DNA of 64,000 bases from Taiwanofungus camphoratus (Eukaryota; Basidiomycota; Agaricomycetes; Polyporales; Taiwanofungaceae), in assembly GCA_003999685.1 (NCBI GenBank), contig CP021225.1, positions 434,001-498,000 on the forward strand, given 5' to 3'. A program made the position numbers and the translations under genes. Of the stretch, positions 49,628 to 61,491 are shown piece by piece; positions within the stretch are counted from its first letter, which is position 1; each line of letters begins with the position of its first letter. The notes below the pieces were generated by a model. That model made no database searches and was not told where the DNA came from. It saw only the letters and a list, made by a program, of their open reading frames with translations.

Positions 49628-52074
49628 TCAGAAACCTCTTCTCAAGGAGCCACCACCAACCCGTCCGCCGGTCATCATACTTTTACCACCTGATACAGAT
49701 GCTTTGGCATCCTTACCTCTCAACCCCGCACTTCTCCCAACGTTAGAAGCCGACATACCAGGAGCAGGCAGTCTCGAAGTTGGTCTTGGAAGTGCTGACG
49801 CACCCGATGAGCCGACGCCAGCACGCGAAGGGGGTCTCGGCCCTGTTGAGCTACTTCCATTTGGCACACCGGCTGACGGCGCTCGTATCATCCCTGCCCT
49901 GGCTATGCTCGCACCAACACTTCCAGCTGGGGGCACCACTTTATGAAACTGATTGGCCGTATCTACACGTGCCCGCTGAGTCTGTTTCTGAGTGTGGGTC
50001 TGGGTCTGCATCTGCGCTTGACATTGCTGCAGATTCGGACGCTGTACTTCGGCCACCGCGATCCGCCTTGGCCCGGTATCTGGTGCAGTTCCATTAGCCA
50101 GTCGTGTCCTCATCTGTCTGAATCCTCTCTGGAGAACAGGTGCAGATGCAGAGGGAAGTATTACGGCTCCACCTGTTGTTCCCAGTGGAATAGGAGGGCG
50201 CTGCACCCCACGGATCACTGTTCTGGGTGCCCTTGCAGAGACAGGCACGTCGATGGGTGAAGAGATAGCTGCCTCTTGCGTCGATACTTCCGTAGCTTCT
50301 ATAGTTGTAGTCACGGTCGCGCGTTGGCCATTCTTCTGGTTCTGAGTGCTCGAAGTGCGGATGCTGCTTGCGTCGGTGCCACTGCATTCCTTCCTTGAGC
50401 TAGAACTCGTACTAGACGAGGATGATGCTGCACTCCCAATGTTCGTAGTAGATCCCAAGCGCCCATGTACCTTCAACGTCTTCTTGATAATACGTAAGGC
50501 CGGCACGACGGAGACAACAAGAGGTCGAACTGGAGTTGAACTCCCAACTTGAGCGGGCAACATTGAGGTCGTTGGCAATTCACTTTGGAGTGACTTTGTG
50601 GATACAGTCTCAGTTGATTCAGTGTCTACAATACCAGAGCAACATATGTTCGGCTTTAGCAAAGTATCAAAAAGTCGAGGACTGATTACTTACTATCTTC
50701 ATTATGGTCTGGCGAGACCGGTTGAACATACACACCAGCAACAACTGGTTCTGCATCCTTTGTTATCGCTTGTCCTGTACAGGCAATCAATGGTATTCAG
50801 TTTGAAATCATCAATGAAGAGCGTACGTACCAGAACCCGCTTCCTGAGGCAACTCGCTAGACACCGTTGACCTCAAAGTGAGTAGGCGAGCATCGCTGTC
50901 AAACTCTTGGGCTATTTGCAAGGGTCAGACGACATTTATTACCAGAATAGATGTGCGCACCGGGATCCATCATTTCAGGAGGGTTCACTTGGGTCAGACT
51001 AGGCGAATCAGCGACTTCCCAGCTGTCTACATCATCGAAGGTATCCCTGTGTATGTCAAGCTGCACGGCCTCAGGGCTAGCGCACTCCTTGACGATCGTT
51101 TCCATGTTTTTCTCTTCCGCCTCCATGTCAAAATCAGCATCATCGATACCCGCCCAGAACGAGTCTTGTGCAGAGCCGAGGAACGGGATCTTATCGTTCA
51201 ATAGGTCAAAGGACATCTCAGCTGATTGCATATGCAGGCTGAAAGAAGTATGGAGATCGACGGAAGTGCGGCGTGGGTCGTCGACGGAGATCTGCGTGGC
51301 TGAAGGTGGTCGGAGAGTTGGAGCGGAACCCGCAGTGAGGCGGTTGGTAGGTGGGGAGGGTTGCAAAGCGATGGTGACAGCGGAGGAATCGGATGGTGGA
51401 GGTGAACAAACTCTGATTTGGGGAAATTCAGGCGATAAACTAGTATCAGCAGCCTCTTCATTCTCTTGAACACGCTTGCTCGAACCGCAAAGGGTGGTCG
51501 GAGTCGAGGGCTCTGCAGCAGATATGGTCATCGCGGACAAATTAATTGCATTGATGACTTCCGCCAATGGTGAGCTAGACGGAGCTGCAGTAACATGCGA
51601 CGCCGGAATAGAGTCATCTGGCAGCTTTTCTATATCTTGCCGGAGTCGCGGAGGTATACGAATCGGGTGCGACCTAGGTGTTTTCTCAAGATCGATATCT
51701 GCCAGCGGAATCCTTGACATTGAAGGGGTTTGCAAACGAGTCTCGGACCTTCCCTGAGATACGCATGGACTCCCCTCTGGATGGTTCATGTCCTCATTTG
51801 GCTCTATCTCTATAGCTTCATCTGTAGCCCAGGCATCGTCCATAGTCGTGTCGCTGAAATCGATGAGACGTCCCTCTGGTGTCTTTAACACGGCGTGGTT
51901 TTTCGATGGATAGATTCGGTTGAAAAATACTGTGAACTCTCCAGGTGGCGCATCGTTCTCCTTGTCAGAACCCGAATCTGGAGAAGAGTCTCTGCGTGGT
52001 GTCACTGGTGATTTGAGCGGATCGAACAGATACAAGACACTGTTTCGAGGCTTGTTAGTCGTCATAGTCGTCAA
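49628..52074 (-). CDS. Uncharacterised Ser/Thr-rich protein
   Basis: I do not recognise the family. Four exons (52074-50943, 50911-50831, 50774-50694, 50625-49628) close at 763 aa. The N-terminal part begins with a hydrophobic patch (NSVLYLFDPLKSP) and contains GEFTVFFNRIYPSKNHAVLK and several Ser-Pro/Thr-Pro sites (SPVTPRRDSSPDSGSDKEN, LEKTPRSHPIR) suited to proline-directed kinases. The middle is acidic (FWAGIDDADFDMEAEEKN, DTFDDVDSWEVADSP). The C-terminal 330 residues are Ser/Thr-rich, then basic and Arg/Gly/Pro-rich, ending GGSLRRGF, and include a Gln/Thr run (QMQTQTHTQKQTQ). No transmembrane segment or enzyme motif is seen; it is probably disordered. The first intron would be only 31 nt (50942-50912). 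It is divergent from the coiled-coil gene, with 531 bases shared upstream. Confidence 0.75.
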
Positions 52075-52605
52075 TAAAGTGCAGATTCAGGTTGCACTGT
52101 TATGTGAGTGCAATGAGGGTCGTCTTCACATGAAGGTTTGGTTTATTCAACCGTGAATGGTCACGTGATCGTGACATGGCCACACCCAAAGAAGGCGACT
52201 GTAATGACTAGACCCGATTCTTGCTTTAGCGTCAGTTCCAATGTGTAAAATGCATTCTTGTGAATAACGGATCCTGAGTCAAGTTTTGCTTTGATTAGTG
52301 AGACCCCGAAATATGCTACAGTCTACGAGTTCGAGGTTGGTAAAACCTCAAACTAGCCTGGGTATTCAAAACCCGTAAGCTAACAACATAAGTATTCCTT
52401 GTCTTAAACTTCCTGATTGGTCCAGCGGAACGTCCATGTCTTCGGAGGGAACCGGGTACGAGCCACGTAGAGTCTAAGCGCGATCACGTGCGAACAAAGG
52501 GGGCTTACGTAAACAATACCTGGCGGCCACTTTCGAGTCGAGATCAAAAGTCAAACTAGCCCGTAACACCAATTGCCATCTACCCCGAAAACGAATGACT
52601 TGAAG
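52075..52605. promoter_or_regulatory. Shared upstream region of two divergent genes
   Basis: 531 bases between the ATG of the Ser-rich gene (minus, 52074) and that of the coiled-coil gene (plus, 52606). It must contain both promoters. No TATA box or clear operator was recognised. Co-regulation is an inference from the layout only. Confidence 0.45.
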
Positions 52606-55600
52606 ATGGACGTGGTGAGTGAAACGTGCAGTGGCCAGATTTCTTTGTTTCTCATTCATTCCGCAGTCAACATACGGACGTAATAGACAGTCGATCGCCG
52701 ACCTCGAGCAAGAGCTCTACAACATCTTCCAAGACCATCCAGAATCCCAGCTCAACGAATCAGACGAACCCGTTATTCCCGCAGGAGCACTTGTCGACGT
52801 CCTGCGGACATTCTCGCACCACCATGAGTCTGTAGAGCTCATGACGCGGGAGGAAGAGGACCAGTTGACGCAGCTGATCGAGAGTAACCCAGGTCTTGCG
52901 GTAACCCCGCAGGTCCTGCTGCAATTCATCGCGATGCGCACCACGTTCAGTCCACGAAACAGCCCTGAGGGCTCGCCGCCACACGATGCAAACGACCTTG
53001 AGGGCCGAGGGAGGTCGTACGACCGCGACGGGAGCGACGACGGTTGGTCGCGCTCGTCCAGTCGGGATTCCAACAGTACTTCGATATACAGGCCGTCTTC
53101 TCGCGGGCCGCCTGTGCCGCCAAAGACGCCGACCACCCGCGAGTCACCGTTCGATGCGACACGGCGACAGCGGTCGACGCCGCTAGGCAACACGGCTGCA
53201 CCGTCCAGCTGGACTCGGCGTCCCCCGCCGTCGCGGCGGAAGAGCGACGCAGGACACAATCGCGCCGCAAGCGACTCGGAGGTATGTGTTTCTCCAGCTG
53301 GTTCCCTGACTGCATCGCCAACTAATCTTGACTATCCCCAGTCGGTCTCCCCAAGTGCATACGCCCGGACCCCTGGACGCACACGGGCGCCGTCGAACCC
53401 GACAAGCCCGGGCACTCTGTCGCCGATGGGGTCGCCGCCGTTTCCGCGGCCGCACTCACGGGCGCAGTCGCAGCCGCAATCACACTTCGGCTCGCTCGCA
53501 GGCGTGATGGACGCGGGCGAACCACGCCGCGGAGCTTCACCCGAGCGCGAGTACGCGCAGGCGCAGGGGACGGGCCTGCTATCGCCGCCACCATCGGACA
53601 TGTCGGAATCAAGCTTGGACGAGGACTCGCGCTTCGCGGCGGACATTAATTCATTAGTGATGCCGCGCGGGGCGGGGTCGGATGGCGGGTCGGACTCGGA
53701 GGGCGATGACGACTCCATGCTCGGGCTAGTAATGGACCGGTCGGCGGCGTCGTCGACGGTGTCGCTGGACCTGCAAGAGCGGTTGGAGGCGTTGCAGCGG
53801 ATGAACACGGACCTGGGTCGCAAACTCGTCGAGGCGGAGAAGACGCTACAAAACAACCTTGCCGAACATGAATTTGAGTTGGAGGAGATGCAGAGCCGCT
53901 TGGAAGAAGTGAAGAGTGAGCTGAGTGCGACTAAGCGGGAAGAAAAGGAGCTTAGGTCTAAAGAAGTATGCATTTCATTTTACCCGCCTCCCTTGCATTA
54001 ATATTCTTTTGACTAGCGCACGAATCATGCGCAAATATCGGCCTTAGAATCCGAGATTGCCAAACTGCAGAAGAGCCTTGATACAGCCCGAACGTCATAC
54101 CAAAGTTTGCAGAAACAATACCAGGAACAATGCGGTGCGTCCAAGCTAACTCAATTTTCGATAGTAAGCATTGATGCCATTCACAGCTGAATCTGAGAGG
54201 TACCGCAATACACTCCGCCGGCGGGACCAAGAAATCAAGGATTTCCAGGAGGCAGCTTCATTGCAAGCCATCGAGTCCACCAAGTGGTCACGCGAGCAGG
54301 CGAACTACGAAGAGCGCGTCGCGTTTCTCGAGGGCGAGATTGTCATTGCGCAACAGGCCCAGGCGCAGCTCGAGGAGCAGAAGCAGGAGAATATGATGCT
54401 GAAAGAGACAATTGACCGCATGCGCTTCGACATGGACGAGATGCGCAACAGTGCCTCGAGCATTCACTCGCCTCACGGCTCAGGCACGCTGAGTGCGCGT
54501 GGGAGCGTGAGCAAGAGCCTGGGCGCGGAGCTGATGAACAAGATGAAGGACGGGAAGTGGGAGATGGAGGACGAGCCGGGCGACGAAGAGGCGGAGGTCT
54601 CGAGTCAGCTGGAGCTCGATGACGAGGAAGAGGAGACTGAAGACGAAGATGTCATCCAGACTATCATCACACGGACGAAGAGGGTAAGTCATACAACCTT
54701 GAAATATAAAGGGCTGCGCTAATTTGTGCTTGCTTTGTAGAAAGTGGCAAGTCGCGCAAAAAGGATGGAGACAATCAAAGTGGACGAGGTTAAGGAATAT
54801 TCCGACACCGCGACACAGCACGACATGTCAGAATTCACCGCGTTCGCAATGACACAGACCGATCCCGAGCCCAAGATTTTGACTGCATCATTTAGCATCC
54901 AGACAGATGTTCCACCCAACATGTCGATGTCGATACAGACAGACCCGAAAATGGAACCAGAGCCGGAAACGAGATACACCGTCGATGCGGAAATCCAGAC
55001 AGAAGAGCCGGAGCCTATTGCATCTACTTCTTCCACACCTCAACTCGTTGAGGATGATGATGAGACCTTGGCGTCCTCTTCGTCGACCCTGCTACCGCCC
55101 ACCCCTAAGGCACAACATGAGGATTTGCACCTGCATAATCACGATCTACCTCCAGCATACAACCAAGTCACAGGGCAAGACCAGGATGAACTCGCCATCC
55201 GTGTCGCCAACGAGACACTCAAGAAGTGGCACAAGGGCCTCAAGCTACCTATCGAGCCTGTCGCTGGTGGCATCTCGGAAGACGCCATTGAAGACTGGAA
55301 GGCACTCAAAGAGGAACTCGGTGTCGAGTGCAGCGCTATTGACAGGATCGTCGAGGAGTCCTCGAGGACTGGCCTGCCACGTTCTCCCAAGGACGCAGAA
55401 CACCCTCGTCGCCGGAGAAGCCGCTTCTACAATATTTATAACACTTATGTTTATGGAGACCCCGATGGCGGTGCACCTATGTCAACCAGTCAATTCTTGT
55501 TCTGCATTGGTGCTTCCGCTGCTGTTGCTTTCCTTGTGGGGCAGGCGATGGCTCCCCAATATGTCGTTCCTGGTGGACCGACATACTATGACCGAGCTGC

Positions 55601-55730
55601 TTGGTCAAGCTTCAACTCCATTCAAGCAGCGGGCGAGGGATTTCCAGGCGACGGTACCGCCGCTGTCTGGGGCTTCCTTGGCCGGCTAGGTGGAGGAGCT
55701 GCGAGGACCCTGCGAGGGTGGCCAACATAG
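52606..55730 (+). CDS. Coiled-coil protein with C-terminal membrane anchor
   Basis: No family name offered. Six exons (52606-52614, 52667-53281, 53342-53965, 54017-54134, 54187-54683, 54741-55730) close at 950 aa; exon 1 encodes only MDV, after which STYGRNRQSIADLEQELYNI begins. An N-terminal helical part (to about 90) is followed by 250 residues of Ser/Pro/Arg-rich disorder, then coiled coil from about 400 to 560 (LQERLEALQRMNTDLGRKL onward), an acidic stretch, four QTD/QTE repeats (MTQTDPEP, SIQTDVPP, SIQTDPKM, EIQTEEP), a proline-rich spacer and a single hydrophobic segment FLFCIGASAAVAFLVGQAMA about 75 residues from the end. This suggests a membrane-anchored tether or cortical adaptor facing the cytosol. 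The intron 53282-53341 is 60 nt, in frame and without a stop, so a 970-aa form is possible. Confidence 0.82.
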
Positions 55731-56205
55731 TTCGCGCGCCACTTGTCTTCTTGTGAATTTGTGCATTATTTTGCATATTTATCTAACGAAGATACCTCCA
55801 GCTCATTCTTTACCATACCCTGATGCTCACGTTCTTTATCATTCATTTGCTCTATGTTATACGCTTTCGTTTCTTTCTTGTCCCTTGATCTTGGCGATGT
55901 CCCTCATGATAGATACCATGTTCGAGATTTGTACGTTACGGAAGATGTATAACAAGCATGAATATGCGCCCCTGTCGCTCATAGCGACCAGGCTAATTCT
56001 ATTCGGATCGAATGCGCGGGGAAGTGATGAATGGTACATGTAGTGAAGTGAGATGGTAGGTCGAAAAGGGAACGAACAACCAAACATGAAGTTGATGTAA
56101 TACAGAAACGGCCAGGATGTCTAGAGAAATGGGGATAGGCACGAGATGCTCTGTCCATGTCTATAAGCTGCAAGTAAAGCATGTCCTCAAATACGTACCA
56201 GCACA
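55731..56205. other. Convergent 3' region
   Basis: Space between the stops of the coiled-coil gene (plus) and the kinase gene (minus); it holds both 3' ends. No gene is seen. Confidence 0.5.
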
Positions 56206-59200
56206 CTATATACAGATCATGGCCCGATCTCTGTGTGAACTTTCCGAGGTTCGCGGAGGCGACATCTCAGACGTTCGACGCGGTCGAACCTCAAGATGAA
56301 ATTGATCCTCGTCGTCGCTCTCTTCGTCTTCGTCCTGGTACATTTGACTGGTGCTCGGCTGGAGGTCCACCTCATCGAGCTCGGAGGAACGCGAATCTTC
56401 CTCGAACATACTGTCGTCATCGTACTCGTCATACGCAGCTGCGTCAAGGCTAATGTTCCTCGGATTGTAGGACATTCGTGCAAGCGGGCTTGTTGTGCGT
56501 AGCCGCATTTGAGTCTGTCGCGTGTCCTGGGCTGCAGGATCCGGTGCAGACGAGAGATCACCGCCTTCCGTCCTTTGTAGAATTGCGTGCGCGGCAGACA
56601 TCGAGGGTGGAACTGAGGGGCCGGGAGTAAGCGAGTTCGTAGAAGACACGGTACTGAGAAGCCCACTCGGAATTGACGGAACGGGGCTTTGTGCCACTCC
56701 TCCTGCACCAAGAAACAACGTGTCATCGTCCAAGGCCTCTTCAGCGCGTTCGCCGGAGTACAAGCTCGTCAAGTCCTCCGACGGTCGTGCATACTCCGCA
56801 ACTTCGCCCCAACTCGCTGCACGCATAGCCAGCGAGAGCCGTCCGCTAGTCGTGCTCCGCCGCGATGGCGTAGCGCTATTGAATGCATCTTCGCTGCGGC
56901 GGGCGAGCCGCTCGCGCGCTGCCCGGCCACTCCTGCTTCTGCGTACAGCTGCGGATGTAGTCGCCTCATGCGGCGACGGGCCGTACGACGCCTGCTTGCT
57001 CCCGCGCAGATTGCGCATCCACGAAAGCGAGAGCCGGCTACGCGGACGTTCCTCTGGCGACTGCTGCCCCGATTGCTCGCCACCTGGACTCGAAGACTGA
57101 GGTGACGGCTGCGGGGACCCGATGCGACGCGGCTTCGGGACCTGCAGCATCGTTTCTGGGATTTTGGATGGGAAGGACCCGCGACGGCGCTTGGGCGCTG
57201 AGCCCGTCATGGAAGACGGCCCCGCGGTCCCCGAGGCGTAAGGCTCGAAGTTCTTTGAGCGCGCGCTCACGTCCGCGCTGGACTTGTTCCGCGAGATGTC
57301 GACGCGCTGCGAAAGACGCTGCTTGTTCTTGTCTCGCAAATCCCGATCCCGGTCCCGATCCCGCGACTGATGACGATGAATAGCGCCCGTTGTAGAACGG
57401 TGTCTGCTTAAACGAATGTCATCTGGCACTGAGCGGACGCCCACGTCCTTGTATTCGTCGTCTGAGTTGCGGGCGGCACTTGACCAGAACGAACGCTGTG
57501 GTCGGACGTTGCGAAGAAGCAGAGAGATGCGGTTTGTGAGTCGAGAAGACCACCGAAAGCGCACTAATGACATAGCAGAACTTGTCTCATCTGGCGTTGG
57601 CTCAAGTGACGATTGGCGGTCGAGTTGAGTCTCGCGCAACCATTCTTGAGAATCAGCAATGTCCCGAAGGATCCATGGATGTCTCTGCCGACCATCCAGT
57701 TAGCAATGGAAAGGAGTAGATTTAGAATGAAGAAGCTCACTTTGACTTGGTCTAGGGTGATCCGCTTCTTTACGTCCTTCTCTAGAAGTAGCTGCAACAA
57801 TTTGATGACAAGGTAGCCTTCAGTCTCTTCACCCTTCGGTTGCAGCCGCTGGTACCGCCCGCCGACAGGGAGCCGGTCCATGCCCATCGTCGCAGGCACA
57901 TCCCAGTCTTGCCTTCGAACGACCTTATAGATTTCGTACTCGCTCTGCGCGTCAAACGGTAGGCACCCAAAGAGTAGTCCGTATAGCGTGACACCAAAAG
58001 CCCAGACGTCGATCGCCTTCGTGATAGCAGGCCGCCGGCGCGGTGTGGAGAGCTGCAGTGCACTCGACGACGCGTCTGCGGTGGTGTCGCTCACGATCTC
58101 TGGCGCGAGGAACATGGGCGTGCCCGCCGTCTTGGAAAGGTCCGAGTCGTCCATGAGGATAGGGTCTGGGTCGTCTGGCGGGATCGCGCCTATGCCTGCT
58201 GCGGCGAGACGCTGGGCATAGGAGAAGTGCGACACGCCGAAGTCGGTGATCTTGACGGTGCGACGGTCGGCGGACCATAGGAGGTTGGCAGGCTTGATGT
58301 CACGGTGGATAATGCCCTGGTGGTGGACTGTATGCGTACGGAAAGGATGCAGGATGAATTGTAAGGATGAAGCTCAAGGGTGGGCAAGCTCACGGTATTC
58401 GAGTCCCAAGATGACATCGCGACAGATGCGCCTTGTCTGGTCTACGCGTAGCACAGGTTCGTTTGCTGGCGTGCGCCACTTTATCTCTCCACCTCCGAGG
58501 TACTCCATGACTGCAAGACAAGTCAGCTACATGATAGAGAGATGGAGCAGTGGTGCTGGCGTTGAGCCAGGTCATTCCCAGCGTCGGTCTGGCCAGCCAC
58601 TCACACAGTCAACGTGGAGGCCTCTCAACGCCCAATCGCTCACATGCCTGCATAGAATGCAAGGACACAGCGATGTGCACAATACGCACAGTGGCACAGG
58701 CAGGAGGACAGACGTACCCATGTAGATCTTCTCGTTCAGTTTGTCGTCTATGACCTCTAGCAAGCGTACGACATGGGGGTGACGGCACTTCTTCATGATA
58801 GCAATCTCCTTCCGAATCTTGTGTTCTGTACTACCCAGCTGGTCTGCGAGGGGTACATGCGGCGAGCTGGGGAAATTGCGTTTCCTGAGTTTGCTCATCC
58901 TATCTACTTTGACATTCTTCCGCTTTACAGCCTTGATAGCCTGGATGTGCGAAGCAGGACGACAACAGCGGCGCACTGAGAATCCTACCCGGAAGACTGA
59001 CGATGGCCAGCACACTCACCACTTCCATGCCATTCTTGGACGTGTCCCTGGCCAGATAGACCTCTCCGTGTTGACCCCTGCCCACGCGGTGGTCGAACTC
59101 GTACTGGTTGATCATTCTGCGGTTGTAGGAGCGGCTATAGGACGACCTGGCTTCGTGGGTCATGACCACTTCGTTGGTGGGATTGACGATATTCTGCACA

Positions 59201-59274
59201 CTGGGCGAGACGGTCTGCTCGCCTGTGGCCGACACATTGTGGTGGCGAGAGCTGGAGGCGGCGTCCTCTGCCAT
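56206..59274 (-). CDS. Ser/Thr protein kinase, CaMKK/Elm1-Ssp1-like
   Basis: Five exons (59274-59020, 58940-58718, 58510-58394, 58327-57741, 57684-56206) close at 886 aa. Kinase domain about residues 58-420: glycine loop GRGQHGEVYLA (65-75), ATP lysine in VAIKAVKRKN (88), catalytic loop HRDIKPANLL (205-214), ITDFGVSHFS (about 224-233), AGTPMFLAPEIV and DVWAFGVTLYGLLFGCLPF; all catalytic residues are present. A basic insert after the lysine (VDRMSKLRKRNFPSSPHV) and the overall order match fungal kinases of the CaMKK group (Elm1/Sak1/Tos3, Ssp1), which activate AMPK/Snf1-type kinases. The long C-terminal tail (about 460 residues) is Ser/Arg-rich with an RDRDRDRD run, then acidic (DEYDDDSMFEEDS). 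Assignment to the CaMKK group is from memory of motif context. Confidence 0.9.
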
Positions 59275-59708
59275 GGAAAGGGATGTTTGGTGGTTGCCAG
59301 GATGGCAGAGGCGAGGTGAGGGAAGAGGGAGAAGAGGGAGAAGCGCAGAGGAAGTTATAGAGGGATAAGTAATTCTGGTAGGCACTCCACAGTGGGAGGC
59401 TAAGCTAGAGCTAAGACTAGCAGCGGCTGCAGCGCCTCCTCACGCGCGGAATGAATAAACCCCTCGCGTAAACGCCCCTCTTCAGATCCCGCCTCTCAGA
59501 TCTTCTAACGGCATCAGGGCACTCGAGAAAACAAGCTACCCTCGTCACGACTGATTTATTTAAATTCTAATGCCATACAACACTATACCCACGACGCTTC
59601 ATACAAGACCACCACCTCCCACGAATGAATACAGTTTATCGATATCGCCGAGGTTCGCTGCTTCTTCACTATTACTGCAACTGAACAAACCGACCCAGAT
59701 GTCCCTTC
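59275..59708. other. Intergenic, kinase promoter side
   Basis: No gene is seen. The sequence upstream of the kinase ATG is pyrimidine-rich on the coding strand, common for fungal leaders. Confidence 0.45.
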
Positions 59709-60320
59709 TCAGCGAGGGCACATGCACTTGTCCTCCTCCTTGACATCTTTCATCACCTGTTGGGGCGAGCAGAGCATACGCACGAATGATGAGCGTAGCG
59801 AACCCAGCAACCGGCGAATGTTCACGTCAGTATCAGCAGAGCAATGGAACAATAGAAGTGCAGAATTAAACGCAGCGTACGCACGCCCATTGTTCTGGGG
59901 CACACACGGCGGAATGAGGATCTCGGAATCACGACTCTGACAGCGGGCGTGACCTGCGATTGGCGACATGGCCATGCTACCCCGGGTCCAGCATGAGATC
60001 CTGCCTTCCTATGCGAGATGATCCATCAAAAACAGAAACAGACGGGGACTTACCGAATCGACATGCTGACCACACCCCTGTAAGTGGCAGAAAGACGTAA
60101 TGTCAGTAGCTTGTCCACATGAAAACTACCAGAGACTCCCAGGAGAAGTAGAGAGAAGCGGAACGATGTGCTTGCCGTCTCGGCGGATCAGGAGACGGCA
60201 CGGTGTTTGTGCGTGACGGCACGATATTTGGATGCTCACCTTCCAAGTGGTCTTGCTGCATTTGTCGCACTTGACCTGGTAGCAGGCGTTAACAGGAGCG
60301 GATTGTTCCACGAAGACCAT
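59709..60320 (-). CDS. Small conserved Cys-rich protein (50 aa)
   Basis: Three small exons (60320-60240, 60077-60054, 59756-59709) with canonical splice sites close at 50 aa: MVFVEQSAPVNACYQVKCDK, then CSKTTWKGCGQHVDSVMKDV, then KEEDKCMCPR. Cysteines are arranged CDKC, GCGQH and CMC, so a single small zinc site is plausible. I recall similar unnamed small proteins from other fungi with the same QVKC..C.KTTWKGCGQHV core, but the function is unknown. The middle exon is only 24 nt. The introns are large for this window (162 and 297 nt), so the gene is easily missed. Whether the upstream frame to 60536 is coding was considered; it looks like leader sequence. Confidence 0.78.
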
Positions 60321-61491
60321 TGCGGTTCTGTCGAACAAGGCGAAAAGAATGGAATACACATGACGGAAGAGTGAAGCTTGATTACCGGTATCAAATGATG
60401 AAGGGCTGGATTGCTTGAGCTTCAGGAGTCTGCCATCAGTACACAGGTGAGCCTGATGGACCGAATTGCAAAGATCGAAGACATGTACAGACTCTTTCTT
60501 TGAAAACATATCGGGTGTCAGTACCCACGCACCCATACTAGTTCGCGATAAGGGGAAATGAAAATGCGTACCCTTGCGGTCACCTATGGGAGTAAAGCTG
60601 GAGGCACATCCCCACGGCCGGTATTTACCATGCTATGCACGTGACCATTTCATTGAATCCGGAAATCAAACAGAATCACGCAGCATAAGTCATTTAATTT
60701 TGAGCTCGTCGACAGGGAAAAGAATACGGTGTCTATCATAGAGCAGGCAGCAGAGAAATTTGTACGCCGCTACGTGAACCGATTTCCTCGTGAGGCTTGT
60801 CAACAGTGAACACGTACCTTCCTAAAACGTCAGACGCCGAGTAGTCCCACAGATATCGAGTTTTACCCTGACGACGTGCAGACATTGTCAACAACCTCGA
60901 TCCTGATACCGAGTACGTGTGGGTGCCAGCATGGGACGTCTTTCCCATCTCGTATCCTTACTGGAAGGCTGACAGACGAGACAAGCGTGGGCAAGCCTTG
61001 GGGACGCCGGGCTGCATGTGTGAGCTAATTCTCAGACATATAATCCCCACTCGGTTTTGTTGTTTGTCACAAAGATCATGGTCTGTTCCGCTCATCTATA
61101 AGCAGACTTAGTTATGGGCTCGGCGATGCACTCGTAATACGTCCTCTAGAATCGAGCGAGCATGGAGATTGCATAACCAATCGAAGCAAATATATAGCCT
61201 TGCGTTTCAACCCATGTAGCCGTATCTATGAGGCTGCGTGGTTCAAGTAAAAGCTGCGTTTGGGACTGACAGTAAGATCCAAGACGCCGAAAGGAAACGG
61301 GAGTGTTCGGGCATGGTAGCGCGCCCGAAACCTAAATGCGACATGGTGGGAGCGTAACAAAATCACAAGTCAGTCATGTGCATAAGATCTGACATTCATT
61401 TCAAATCGTTGTGGGAACGATAAACGCATCAAGAGGATGGATCTACAATCAAATAGATCGTGTTTGATATTGGCAGTATCCCACGCCTCGA
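60321..61491. other. Intergenic, no gene seen
   Basis: A 70-codon minus frame at 60736-60948 and a 64-codon plus frame at 60917-61111 lack supporting features. Nothing else recognisable. Confidence 0.45.

Noticed and set aside
60321-60536. Upstream extension of the 50-aa Cys-rich gene to an ATG at 60536
   Set aside because: The added 72 residues show no conserved feature and the conserved core starts at MVFVEQSAPVN; more likely leader sequence.
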